Source: Devosia subaequoris (lineage in GTDB: Bacteria > Pseudomonadota > Alphaproteobacteria > Rhizobiales > Devosiaceae). From it: a DNA stretch of 64,000 nt. This document shows positions 8,762-17,669 of the stretch, piece by piece. How positions within the stretch are numbered: the first letter of the stretch is position 1; each line of letters starts with the position of its first letter. Location: the NCBI RefSeq assembly GCF_014197055.1, contig NZ_JACIEW010000006.1, positions 124,001 to 188,000 of the forward strand. The letters are read 5' to 3'. The position numbers and the translations under genes are program-made. Under the pieces are notes generated by a model that made no database searches, had not been told where the DNA came from, and was given only the letters and a program-made list of their open reading frames with translations.

Positions 8762-10327
8762 CTAAGGCTTGGAGACGTCGCCCAGCTGCAGCAGGAAGCT
8801 CGGCTGCAACGAGAAGCCCTGCACGGCCTCGGTGGTGACCGCGTTCTGCTGCCAGTTGGCGACAAAGATCCAGGGCGCGTCTTCATAGACGATTTCCTGC
8901 ATCTGCTTGTAGAGGTCGCCGCGCGCTTCGATGTCGGTTTCCACCCGCGCCGCTTCGAGCAATTCATCCACCTCTTCGTTGGAATAGTACGAAGAGTTGA
9001 ACCCGCCTTCTTCGGGCCAGGCCCCTGTGCGCAGGGTCAGGAAGGGCAGAACGTCCGGATCGTTGGTCATCCAGGCCATTTCCGCCATGTCGACATCCTC
9101 GCCGAGACCCGGATTCACGATCCCCAGGAACGTGTTCCATTCATAGGTTTCGATCGTCACGTCGAACCCCACGGCCTCGAGATCGGCCTGAATAGCGGTA
9201 CCCATGGTGATCGGATCGAGCATGCCCGAACCGCCTTCGGTGACATAGAAGGTGACTTGGGGGTTTTCGACCCCGGCTTCGCTCAACAATTGCTCGGCCA
9301 TGTCAGGGTCGTATGGATAGGGCTCGAGGTCTTCGTTATAGGCCCAGTTGAACGCCGGAGCGATCGGGCTGTCGGAGACCGTGGCCGTGCCCTGGAGAAC
9401 GTCGTTGACCAGAGCGTCCTTGTTGACGGCATAGTTCGCGGCCTGGCGAACCAGCTTGTCGGCAAATGGTCCGTGCTGGGCGTTGAGCATCACATACCAG
9501 ACATGCGGTCCTGCCTGCTCATAGACCTGAAACGCGGCATCCGCCTCGAACTGGCCGACATTGTCGGGCGGGACTTCGACCATGACGTCGATGCCCCCCG
9601 AGAGCATTTCGGCAACTCGCGTGTTGGCATCGGTGATTGGCCGGAAGACCACGGCTTCAAGCGCCGGCGCGCCGTCCCAATAGTCAGGATTGGCCTCGAC
9701 CACGACACGGGTGTTCGACTGCCATTCGACAAACCGGTATGGACCGGTCCCCGAAGGATTGCGCCCGTATTCGTCCACATTGTCCATCACACCCTGTGGC
9801 GAAACGATGAGCCCCGTAGGGTAGGCGAGGTTGGACAGAAACGGCGCGAACGGCTCAGCCAGCACAAACTCGACGGTGTGCTCGTCGATCACGTTGACGC
9901 TCTCGACGGCCGAAAAGTTGAACGATAGCGGGAACGGCCCCGTATCATAATAGGGATGGTCTTCATCCAGCATGCGGTCGAAGTTGAACTTCACCGCTTC
10001 GGCGTTGAACGGTGTGCCGTCGTGGAACGTGACACCTTCACGCAGATTGAAGGTGTAGCTCAGCCCATCGTCGGAAATCGTCCAGTCCGTGGCCAGGGCC
10101 GGTTCGACCTCCAACGTACCATCGCCATAGCGGACCAGCCCGTCATAGATATTCACCAGAATGCGAAAATCGTTGACCGCAGTGGAAACCTGCGGATCGA
10201 GCGATTGCGGCTCGGCAATCTGGCCAACGATCAGGACATTGGGTGGCGTCTGCGCGGCGGCTGGGGTTACCAGCGCCAATGCGGTGGCGGCGAGCAGTGG
10301 CGCCAGTCCGTACCATTTGGATGTCAT
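8762..10327 (-). CDS. ABC transporter substrate-binding protein, family 5 (peptide/nickel type)
   Basis: The 521-residue protein starts with a Sec signal peptide (MTSKWYGLAPLLAATALAL, then VTPAAAQ, cleavage near residue 26) and continues as an SBP_bac_5 solute-binding protein: AEPQSLDPQ near the N-terminus, then LREGVTFHDGTPFNAEAVKF. The ATG at 10327 is preceded by AAGGAGGT at good spacing, so I reject the longer upstream frame. It captures substrate in the periplasm for the DppB/DppC-D/DppF transporter and is the first gene of the operon. The promoter region contains the twin palindromes. The substrate is unknown. Confidence 0.95.
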   Translation of the reverse strand: MTSKWYGLAPLLAATALALVTPAAAQTPPNVLIVGQIAEPQSLDPQVSTAVNDFRILVNIYDGLVRYGDGTLEVEPALATDWTISDDGLSYTFNLREGVTFHDGTPFNAEAVKFNFDRMLDEDHPYYDTGPFPLSFNFSAVESVNVIDEHTVEFVLAEPFAPFLSNLAYPTGLIVSPQGVMDNVDEYGRNPSGTGPYRFVEWQSNTRVVVEANPDYWDGAPALEAVVFRPITDANTRVAEMLSGGIDVMVEVPPDNVGQFEADAAFQVYEQAGPHVWYVMLNAQHGPFADKLVRQAANYAVNKDALVNDVLQGTATVSDSPIAPAFNWAYNEDLEPYPYDPDMAEQLLSEAGVENPQVTFYVTEGGSGMLDPITMGTAIQADLEAVGFDVTIETYEWNTFLGIVNPGLGEDVDMAEMAWMTNDPDVLPFLTLRTGAWPEEGGFNSSYYSNEEVDELLEAARVETDIEARGDLYKQMQEIVYEDAPWIFVANWQQNAVTTEAVQGFSLQPSFLLQLGDVSKP

Positions 10328-10392
10328 TGAAACCTCCTTGCGTTCCCTCAACCATTGCCTCCCGGCCCTCACCGTGAGACAAGGCATGTACA

Positions 10393-10438
10393 ATTTATCA
10401 TCATAAATAACGCCCGCCGTCAATTTATGCTGATAAAT
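10393..10438. promoter_or_regulatory. two matching 16-bp palindromes, probable GntR operators
   Basis: ATTTATCATCATAAAT (10393-10408) and ATTTATGCTGATAAAT (10423-10438) share the perfect arms ATTTAT/ATAAAT around a 4-base centre, and both are preceded by CA. They are 30 bp apart, close to three helical turns. They lie in the AT-rich divergent region between the transporter operon and the DUF1028 gene. The regulator gene at the operon's end is the obvious candidate to bind them. That pairing is inference. Confidence 0.72.
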
Positions 10439-10461
10439 ATGGAGAGGAGGATTTTGCCAGC

Positions 10462-11106
10462 ATGACCTTTTCAATCGTTGCGCGAGATTCACAAACCGGT
10501 GAGCTGGGTGTTGCCACGGCCACTGCCGGGCCGGCCGTGGGCGCGCTGGTGCCCCATGTGCGTGCGGGCCAGGCCGCCATGGCGACGCAGGCGATGACCA
10601 ATCCCTATCTGGCCGTCGACACGCTCGCCGCCATTCCCGCGACTGACGCCGAGCAAGCCTTGCAGGGGGCGCTGGCCCAGGACCCGGAAAGTGATCGCCG
10701 GCAGGCCATCGTCATCGATGCGCAAGGCCGCATTGGCGCTTGGACCGGTGTGCGCTGCGAAGATTATGCCGGCCATGCGGTAGGCGAGAATGTCGCTGTA
10801 GCCGGAAACATCATTGCGGGCCGCGCCGTATTGGACGCGATGCTCCAAGCCATCAAGGGGCCGGGCGATCTGACCGAACGCCTGTTTGCCGCGCTCCAGG
10901 CCGGCAATCGGGCCGGCGGCGACCGGCGCACCATCACCTCCGCGGCGCTCAAAGTGGTGCGCGACCAGGTCTACCCCGAGGTCGATCTGCGTGTCGACTG
11001 GTCGGCAGACCCGATCGCAGATCTGTCCGACCTGATCGCCCGCACCCGACACGGCAGCTATGCCGAATTCTTCTCGGCGGTGCTGCGCCGCGACTCCAGA
11101 TTCTGA
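10462..11106 (+). CDS. DUF1028 family Ntn-hydrolase-like protein
   Basis: The 214-residue product opens MTFSIVARDSQTGELGVATAT and carries the DUF1028 core, including GPAVGALVPHVRAG and VRCEDYAGHAVGENVAVAGN. The family has an Ntn-hydrolase-like fold. Its members often lie beside peptide-type ABC transporters and are suspected to hydrolyse small amides, but no activity is firmly established. The ATG follows GGAGAGGAGG. The gene is divergent from the transporter operon and shares the palindrome region, so co-regulation and processing of the imported substrate are likely but inferred. Confidence 0.9.
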   Translation: MTFSIVARDSQTGELGVATATAGPAVGALVPHVRAGQAAMATQAMTNPYLAVDTLAAIPATDAEQALQGALAQDPESDRRQAIVIDAQGRIGAWTGVRCEDYAGHAVGENVAVAGNIIAGRAVLDAMLQAIKGPGDLTERLFAALQAGNRAGGDRRTITSAALKVVRDQVYPEVDLRVDWSADPIADLSDLIARTRHGSYAEFFSAVLRRDSRF

Positions 11107-11196
11107 GCGAAATCGACTGGCGCATACGGGGGTCTGCTGACAGAACATGACAGACGCACCCGTTCGACTGCCCGCTCGACCCGATCGTCTGGAGAC

Positions 11197-11805
11197 ATGA
11201 TGAGCCTTTTTCACGCCGAAGACGGATTGCCGCGCTGCCGCTGGTGTAGCGGGGCGCCGGAATTCGTGCCCTATCACGACAATGAATGGGGCTTTCCGGT
11301 CAGCGATGACACGCGCCTGTTCGAAAAACTCAGCCTTGAGGGATTCCAGTCCGGGCTGAGCTGGCGCACCATTCTGAATAAGCGCGAGGCCTTCCGCGCC
11401 GGCTTTGCCGGTTTCGATATCGAGAAGGTTGCCCGGTTCAGCGAGACGGATATCGATCGGCTGCTGGCCGACAAGGGGATTGTGCGCCACAGAGGCAAGA
11501 TCGAGGCGGTCATCAACAATGCCGCCCGCGCGCAGGAGCTGATTGCTGAAGCGGGCTCCATCGCCGCCTTTGTCTGGCGCTACGAGGCCCAGACCCTCGC
11601 CCCGCCGCAAAGCCAGACCACTTCGCCAGAATCGATCGCTCTCTCCAAGGCACTCAAAAAGCGCGGCTGGAAGTTTGTCGGCCCCACAACGGTTTTCGCC
11701 TTCATGCAGGCCATGGGCCTGGTCAATGACCACGCTGAGGGCTGCATCAGCCGGGACCGGGCGACAAAATTGCGCAATGGCTTTGTGGTGCCGGGGCAGG
11801 GCTAG
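11197..11805 (+). CDS. tag: DNA-3-methyladenine glycosylase I
   Basis: The 202-residue enzyme excises 3-methyladenine from alkylated DNA as the first step of base-excision repair. Recognisable Tag motifs are CRWC near residue 14, YHDNEWGFPVSDD (about 26-38), EKLSLEGFQSGLSWRTIL, and the C-terminal LVNDHAEGC. The zinc-binding residues of the family (an N-terminal Cys and His, a C-terminal His-x3-Cys) are all present. Length is close to the family norm. It has its own short upstream gap, and the ATG at 11197 is immediately followed by a second ATG. Confidence 0.95.
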   Translation: MMSLFHAEDGLPRCRWCSGAPEFVPYHDNEWGFPVSDDTRLFEKLSLEGFQSGLSWRTILNKREAFRAGFAGFDIEKVARFSETDIDRLLADKGIVRHRGKIEAVINNAARAQELIAEAGSIAAFVWRYEAQTLAPPQSQTTSPESIALSKALKKRGWKFVGPTTVFAFMQAMGLVNDHAEGCISRDRATKLRNGFVVPGQG

Positions 11806-11975
11806 TCGCCGGCCTGGCATGCGCAGCGCCCTCGCGCTTTTCCGCAGCTTTGCTTGCTCTTCACGCCAAGATTTACTTCACTGGCGCTGCGTAGATGATA
11901 AGAGGCGCGTGCAGAGCTATCTGCGCCGTGGACCCCCATAGCGTCGGCATGCTGCGTGAGATAGCGAGTACCTGA

Positions 11976-14900
11976 ATGACCAAGATTGCAAGCGCCGCCA
12001 CCGTGGTAGAGGACACCCGATTTGCGTCCATCGTCGAGCATTGTGAAGACGCCATCATAAGCCTGTCGCTCGACGGGATCGTGACCAGTTGGAACATGGG
12101 GGCGCTCAAGCTGTTCGGCTACGAACGCGAGGAGATGCTCGGTCAATCCATCACGCGCATCATCGAGCCAGCCCGCCATTCCGAAGAGGACGAAATCCTC
12201 GGCAGGATCAGTCGCGGAGAGATTGTCAGTCATTTTGAAACGCGCCGCATTCGCAAGGACGGCACGGCCCTGGACATCTCGCTGACCGTCTCGCCGATCA
12301 AGGACGAGAGCGGGCGGGTAATCGGGGCGTCCAAGATTGCGCGCGACATTACGCAGCGCAAGCTTCGGGACGCCGCCTGGGAAAGGCTGATCGAATGCTC
12401 GCGGCTTGTCGGGCGCGAGTTTCTTGATGCCGTCGTCGAAGCCTTGGCGCATGCCCTGAATGTACGCTGGGTGATCCTGTCAGATATCGACCCCACCAAC
12501 ACCAAGCGCGCCCGCGTGGTTTCGGGTTGGAGCGATGGGCAGAAGATGGAGCCTATCGAGTACGACCTGGCCGGCTCGCCCTGTGACAACGTTCTCGACG
12601 ACGGACTGTGTTTCTATCCGGATCGGGTCGCGGAACTGTTTCCCCATGACGAGCTGCTGCGCGAGATGGGGGCGAGCAGCTATCTTGGTGCGCCCTTGCG
12701 CGGGCCCGGGGCGGTTTCGCTGGGGATCCTGGCCATAATGAACGACGGGCCCATCGATCTTTCGCTCCAGCCCAAGGAAACACTCGAGCTGTTCGCAGGC
12801 CGCGCCGCTGCCGAACTGCAGCGGATCATCGCAACATCGAGCAACGAACGATTGGGGCGTCTGGTTGAGGACGCTGCCAGTGAAACCTACCTGTTCGATG
12901 CAACTTCGCTCAAATTCATTCTGGTCAATCGGGGTGGCAGAGACAATCTCGGCTATTCAATGGACGAGCTGAGAGAGCTCACGCCCCTGGACATCAAACC
13001 CCTGCTCAGTGCGGAGGACTTTGCTGCCATTATCGATCCGCTGCGAACCGGCGAGAAGTCCGTGCAGCACTTCGAGACTATTCATCGCCGCAAGGATGGC
13101 ACGGACTACAATGTTTATGTGGCCCTGCAATTGCTCCAGGATGATGACCATCCGGTGTTTTTTGCCGCCATTGACGACACCACCGAGCGCGACGCCGCAT
13201 TGCGCGATCTCAAACAGGCCTCGCAACGCCTCGATACGGTGCTGAATAACACCACTATGGCGGTCTTTCTCATGGATGACCGCCAGGAGTGCGTCTACAT
13301 GAACGCGGCGGCCGAGGAGCTGACGGGCTATAGGTTTGAGGAAACGCGCGGGCGCCCGCTGCACGACGTGATCCATCACACCTATCCCGACGGCCGGCCA
13401 TTCCCCTTGCATGAATGCGCGATCGATCGCGCGTTCCCGGAGGATTTCCAGGTTCATGGCGAGGAGACCTTTGTCCACAAGGATGGCAGCTTCTATCCCG
13501 TGGCGTTTACCGCAAGCCCGATCCACAACGAGCATGGAAGGCCCATAGGGACGGTGATTGAGGTTCGCAACATTGCGGCCAATCTCGAGGCTCGGGCTGC
13601 GATGGCGGACTTCAACACGGCGCTTCAACAGCGCGTCGAGGAAGTGGTGTCGGAGCGCGAATTGATCGAGCAACAGCTCCATCAGGCGCAAAAGCTGGAG
13701 TCTATCGGCAAGCTGACCGGCGGCATCGCGCATGACTTCAACAATCTGCTGCAGGTCATCGGGGGCAATCTGCAACTGCTCTCGCGCGATGTTGCGGGCA
13801 ATATCCGGGCCGAACAGCGCGTGCAGAATGCGATTGCCGGCGTCGCGCGAGGCGGGCGGCTGGCGTCCCAATTGCTGGCATTCGGCCGCAAACAGCCTCT
13901 GGCGCCAAGCGTCGTCAATATGGGCCGGCTGATACGCGGGATGGACGACCTGCTCCGGCGCGCGCTGGGCGAAGGCATCGAGATCGAAACCGTCGTATCG
14001 GGCGGGCTGTGGAACACCTTTGTCGACAGCACCCAACTGGAAAATGCAATACTGAACCTGGCCATCAATGCGCGTGATGCCATGGACGGCCAGGGGAAGC
14101 TGACGATTGAAACCGGCAATGCGTCGCTCGACCATCGCTATGCGCGCCAACATCCGGATGTGGAACCGGGCCAATATGTGATGCTTGCGGTGACCGACAC
14201 CGGAAGCGGCATTCCTGCCGACGCGCTCGACAAGATTTTCGAACCGTTCTTCACCACCAAACCTGTTGGCGAGGGCACCGGACTTGGCCTGAGCATGGTT
14301 TATGGCCTGACCAAGCAGTCCAAGGGCCACATCAAGGTCTATAGTGAGGTGGGCGAAGGAACGACCTTCCGCATCTACCTCCCCCGCACCCGGCAGGAAG
14401 AATCGGCCCAGTCAGTACATGATACCGGGCCGGTCCGCGGCGGCACCGAGACCATCCTCGTGGTCGAGGACGATGACGACGTCCGCACCACGGTGGTCGA
14501 GCTGTTGTCCGAACTGGGTTATCGCGTACTGCGCGCCAAGGATGGTGCGGGCGGCCTGGCCATTGTCGAAAGCGGCGTGCCGATTGATCTGCTGTTTACC
14601 GACGTGGTGATGCCCGGGCCGGTGCAAAGCCGCGACCTTGCCCGGCGCGCGCAGGAAAGGCTGCCTGGTTTGGCCGTGCTTTTCACGTCTGGCTACACGG
14701 AAAACTCAATCGTTCATGGGGGCCGGCTGGATGAAGGGGTCGAGCTACTGAGCAAGCCCTATACGCGCGATGACCTGGCTTTCAGATTGAGAAAATGTCT
14801 CGATGCACGCGGGAGCAAGGGCGAGATCCAGCCTGAGCAAACGGCCAGTAAACAGAAAGATATCACGGCGCTGAAGATCCTTCTGGTCGAGGACGAGATG

Positions 14901-15227
14901 CTGGTGCGCATGTCCACCACCGACATCCTGGAGGAGCTTGGTCACACAACCTACGAGGCGACCACGGCCCAGCAGGCGTTGGAACTGTTGGAGAAACACG
15001 CCATCGACGTCCTTATTACCGATGTCGGGCTGCCTGGCGTCTCGGGGATATCCCTGGCGTCGCAAGTCCGCGCGCAATGGCCCTCAATCAGGATCATCAT
15101 TGCTTCTGGCTACGCCAAAGGACAGCAGGAGGACCTGGGAAGCTTGGGCGATGAGGTTGGCTGGTTGACCAAGCCATATGTCGCTGCCGACCTCGAACGC
15201 GTCCTTCGCCCGCCCGACGAACAGTAG
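11976..15227 (+). CDS. hybrid sensor histidine kinase with PAS-GAF-PAS-PAS input and two receiver domains
   Basis: The 1083-residue protein reads: PAS (about 12-130), GAF (about 140-285), PAS (about 290-405), PAS (about 415-535), coiled region, HisKA with phospho-acceptor H586 in GGIAHDFNN, HATPase with N-box [11 protein letters not shown] and G-box EGTGLGLSM, then two receivers. Receiver 1 begins [10 protein letters not shown] and has its Asp in [10 protein letters not shown]; receiver 2 begins KILLVEDEM with Asp in [10 protein letters not shown]. There are no membrane segments, so it is cytoplasmic. No output regulator is adjacent. The signal is unknown; the GAF/PAS set would allow a bound chromophore or cofactor. 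Confidence 0.93.
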   Translation: MTKIASAATVVEDTRFASIVEHCEDAIISLSLDGIVTSWNMGALKLFGYEREEMLGQSITRIIEPARHSEEDEILGRISRGEIVSHFETRRIRKDGTALDISLTVSPIKDESGRVIGASKIARDITQRKLRDAAWERLIECSRLVGREFLDAVVEALAHALNVRWVILSDIDPTNTKRARVVSGWSDGQKMEPIEYDLAGSPCDNVLDDGLCFYPDRVAELFPHDELLREMGASSYLGAPLRGPGAVSLGILAIMNDGPIDLSLQPKETLELFAGRAAAELQRIIATSSNERLGRLVEDAASETYLFDATSLKFILVNRGGRDNLGYSMDELRELTPLDIKPLLSAEDFAAIIDPLRTGEKSVQHFETIHRRKDGTDYNVYVALQLLQDDDHPVFFAAIDDTTERDAALRDLKQASQRLDTVLNNTTMAVFLMDDRQECVYMNAAAEELTGYRFEETRGRPLHDVIHHTYPDGRPFPLHECAIDRAFPEDFQVHGEETFVHKDGSFYPVAFTASPIHNEHGRPIGTVIEVRNIAANLEARAAMADFNTALQQRVEEVVSERELIEQQLHQAQKLESIGKLTGGIAHDFNNLLQVIGGNLQLLSRDVAGNIRAEQRVQNAIAGVARGGRLASQLLAFGRKQPLAPSVVNMGRLIRGMDDLLRRALGEGIEIETVVSGGLWNTFVDSTQLENAILNLAINARDAMDGQGKLTIETGNASLDHRYARQHPDVEPGQYVMLAVTDTGSGIPADALDKIFEPFFTTKPVGEGTGLGLSMVYGLTKQSKGHIKVYSEVGEGTTFRIYLPRTRQEESAQSVHDTGPVRGGTETILVVEDDDDVRTTVVELLSELGYRVLRAKDGAGGLAIVESGVPIDLLFTDVVMPGPVQSRDLARRAQERLPGLAVLFTSGYTENSIVHGGRLDEGVELLSKPYTRDDLAFRLRKCLDARGSKGEIQPEQTASKQKDITALKILLVEDEMLVRMSTTDILEELGHTTYEATTAQQALELLEKHAIDVLITDVGLPGVSGISLASQVRAQWPSIRIIIASGYAKGQQEDLGSLGDEVGWLTKPYVAADLERVLRPPDEQ

Positions 15228-15738
15228 GGGTTCGCGACGCCAATCTGGGAGGTCGTGGCCAAAGTCGATCTCTTACCACCAGCGGCCCGGCCCGATCGGG
15301 TCGGGCCGAGGGTGAGGGTGAGGATCGGTATTTTGTTCCGCGGTGACGTTCAGCCTGTGCGCGATCAGGGGGTGGGGCGCGGGGTATCCGCTATCAGTCA
15401 GAACGACCTGAATTCAGGCTTCGTACGCAAGAGCACCCACACCTAACATCCCCCTGAAGACGGGGATTGATCGTGCTTGGTACGAACACAGCGGAGAACC
15501 CGATGTGCCCCTCCCCCTATCAGGGGGAGGCCGGGTGGGGGTATCCCAAACAAAAATCCCCGCTGGGCGGGGTTCGGTGCTGCAACCATAATTGGCTGTC
15601 ACCCCGGCGAAAACCGGGGCGACAGTCTGTGTGTTTGGCGAGAATGGAGAAAGCGGCCACCCATTCGAGCATAGCTCTCATGGCCTGCTTGCCTCGCAAG
15701 GCTCTACCGGAGCCTTCCGTCTTTCTTCGAAAGACCGG
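15228..15738. repeat. non-coding gap with several palindromic repeats
   Basis: I see no convincing gene in these 511 bases. They hold a 26-bp near-perfect palindrome just after the kinase stop (15283-15308, arms CGGCCCGGCCCGA with one mismatch), a copy of the CTCCCCCTATCAGGGGGAGG repeat (15511-15547), a CCCCGC/GCGGGG hairpin (15558-15572) and a TGTC-ACCCCGG/CCGGGG-C-GACA hairpin (15597-15624). The segment near 15420-15470 resembles the flanks of the repeats near 20.8 and 21.4 kb. Confidence 0.65.
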
Positions 15739-16176
15739 CTACGCAGCCTTGACGACCTCGACCAGCTCGACGTCGAACACCAGATCCTTGCCGGCGAGCG
15801 GGTGGTTGGCGTCCACGGTCACGCTCTGCTCGTCCACGCCGACCACGGTGATGGGCAGCATGCCGCCATCGGCGGTGCGTGCCTGGAGTTGGGTGCCGAC
15901 TTCGAGGTCGATGCCGGAAGGCACCTTTTCGCGGTCGAGCTGCTGGATGGCGTCGTCGCGGCGAGGGCCATAGGCTTCGGCGACGGGGATGGTCACGGTG
16001 CTCTTGGCGCCTGTTTCCATGCCGGCAACGTGCTGCTCGAGCCCTTTGATGACCTGGCCTTCGCCAAGCTTGAACTCCAGCGGCGCCTTGCCTTCGGAGC
16101 TGTCGAACTGGGTGCCATCGGTCAAGCGGCCGGAATAGTGAATGCGTACGGTGTCGCCGGGTGCGGCAGTTGTCAT
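15739..16176 (-). CDS. FKBP-type peptidyl-prolyl cis-trans isomerase (SlyD/FkpB-like)
   Basis: The 145-residue protein has the FKBP core at about 6-70 (VRIHYSGRLTDGTQFDSS, then PLEFKLGEGQVIKGLE) interrupted by an insert-in-flap segment (about 70-125), ending with the FKBP strand LVFDVELVEV. This is the SlyD/FkpB layout. The long His-rich metal-binding tail of E. coli SlyD is absent. It would act as a cytosolic folding helper or isomerase. I chose MTTAAPGDTV at 16176 since the upstream in-frame part is repeat-like. Confidence 0.92.
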   Translation of the reverse strand: MTTAAPGDTVRIHYSGRLTDGTQFDSSEGKAPLEFKLGEGQVIKGLEQHVAGMETGAKSTVTIPVAEAYGPRRDDAIQQLDREKVPSGIDLEVGTQLQARTADGGMLPITVVGVDEQSVTVDANHPLAGKDLVFDVELVEVVKAA

Positions 16177-16493
16177 GGGACGGGCCTTTCGGAAATTTTG
16201 TCTCGCCCTCCACTCTTGGGAGAGGACTTTCGGGGTCAGTCGCGCAAAGGGCCACTCGGCCAAGCTGCGGAGTGGCAGGTCAGGCGGCGTTAAAGGGCCG
16301 CAAAAAACGCGCGACGGCGAGCCCCAAGTGTAGGGCCTCAGGCTCAGATGTAAACCCGGGGGCCGTAAGCCCCGGCTCATGGGGCCTTGCGGCGATCACC
16401 CTTGTTCACCGGTCGCATTTCCGCCATCAAGGCGCCGTGTTTGCCGCGTAGCGGGCAGGGTGAGGGAAAAATCTGGCGCAAAGAGGTATGCCT

Positions 16494-17066
16494 ATGACGG
16501 CGCGGCCGCTCCCCATTGCAGGTTCTCTGGCCATGGCACTGGTGCTGGCCGGGTGTTCCATGGCCGGCATCAAGCCGCTGCCCGGCAACAAGTCCGCCAG
16601 CACGGCCATTGCGTCGCTTGCCCCCACTGCCGCCACCCCGGCCGGTCATGTACCCAAGGCCGCCGCCGTGCCCTCTGCCCCCGGCACCATGCTGCTAGGC
16701 TATGCCGGGTCCGAGCGCGGCGCGCTCGATGGGCTGATTGCGCACTACGCCAGCCAATATGATGTGCCCGAACATCTGGTGCGGCGGGTCATCGTGCGCG
16801 AGAGCAATTACAATCCGGCGGCCCGCAATGGGCCCTATTACGGGTTGATGCAGATTTCCCACGCCACGGCGCGCGGCATGGGCTATCGCGGTGAAGCGGC
16901 AGGCCTGCTCGATGCGGAAACCAATCTGCGCTATGCCGTGCGCTATCTCGCCGGCGCCTACATGACTGCCGGGCACAATGACGACCGCGCCGTGCAGTTT
17001 TATGCCCGCGGCTATTATTACGACGCCAAGCGTCTGGGTCTGTTGGAGAAAAGCGGGCTGCGCTAA
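16494..17066 (+). CDS. lytic transglycosylase, SLT domain lipoprotein
   Basis: The 190-residue product begins with a lipoprotein signal ending in LVLAGC (Cys about 21), then a low-complexity Ala/Pro linker (to about 65), then an SLT domain. The probable catalytic Glu is in VIVRESNYNP, followed by the family motif YYGLMQIS. It would cleave peptidoglycan glycan strands in the periplasm, anchored by lipid. An in-frame ATG two codons upstream sits too close to the AAAGAGG element; the ATG at 16494 has the better spacing. It ends 4 bases from the convergent receiver gene. Confidence 0.92.
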   Translation: MTARPLPIAGSLAMALVLAGCSMAGIKPLPGNKSASTAIASLAPTAATPAGHVPKAAAVPSAPGTMLLGYAGSERGALDGLIAHYASQYDVPEHLVRRVIVRESNYNPAARNGPYYGLMQISHATARGMGYRGEAAGLLDAETNLRYAVRYLAGAYMTAGHNDDRAVQFYARGYYYDAKRLGLLEKSGLR

Positions 17067-17070
17067 GGCT

Positions 17071-17523
17071 TCAGCCCGCAGCCGGCGCCAGCAATTCGGT
17101 CAGCCGCCCGGTCAGCTCTTCCTCGCGGAACGGCTTTTTGAGCTGGACGAAATCGTGTCCGGCCGTGTCGGGCACTTCGTCATAGCCCGTGGTCAGCAAG
17201 ATCGGCAGGCCGGGGTGCAATTTGCGCGCGGCATTGGCCAGTTCGATACCGGTCATGCCGGGCATGCCATAATCGGTGATCAGGGCGGTGATGTCGGGGC
17301 ACTTTTCCATCAGCGCAAGCGCCTGGGCGCCCGAAAACGCCTCCAGCGCGGTGTGACCCATGTCCCGCACCAGTTCAACGGTGTTCAGCGTGATCATGGC
17401 ATCATCGTCCACCACGAGAATAGTGGTGACGGGGCCATTGGCCGGGCTAATCTGCACAAGATTTCCTTTCGGCCTCACAATGGCCGGCTTGAGAGACAGC
17501 CAGCCTGTCTTTCCGCTTTCCAT
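17071..17523 (-). CDS. single-domain response regulator receiver
   Basis: The product is little more than one receiver domain: TILVVDDDAM with the acidic pocket, phospho-acceptor Asp in ALITDYGMPGMTG, the conserved Thr in LLTTGYDE and the Lys in QLKKPF. There is no output domain, so it acts by protein contact or as a phosphate shuttle. The 150-residue frame starts at ATG 17523. A GTG at 17457 preceded by AAAGGAAA would give 128 residues and fits the domain start better. No partner kinase is adjacent; the hybrid kinase at 12-15 kb is one candidate. Confidence 0.88.
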   Translation of the reverse strand: MESGKTGWLSLKPAIVRPKGNLVQISPANGPVTTILVVDDDAMITLNTVELVRDMGHTALEAFSGAQALALMEKCPDITALITDYGMPGMTGIELANAARKLHPGLPILLTTGYDEVPDTAGHDFVQLKKPFREEELTGRLTELLAPAAG

Positions 17524-17669
17524 TGCCCCTAGTTTACGAAAGTGGCGAAGGTTGGTCCATAGGGTAATTATTCCTGCCAGACCTGCTGACAGAACCGGTC
17601 AGAAATGGGTGCCATCGTGGCGCTTGAGGCGATAGACTCGCCGCTGTTCTGAATGAGGGAATCGCTAAC

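Noticed and set aside
12957-14330. 457-codon open frame antisense to the hybrid histidine kinase
   Set aside because: The plus strand has clear PAS and kinase motifs throughout. The antisense product has no recognisable domain.
15467-15973. ORFs starting in the palindromic repeats and running antisense into the FKBP gene
   Set aside because: They are made of repeat DNA plus the antisense of a real gene, with no ribosome-binding site or family match.
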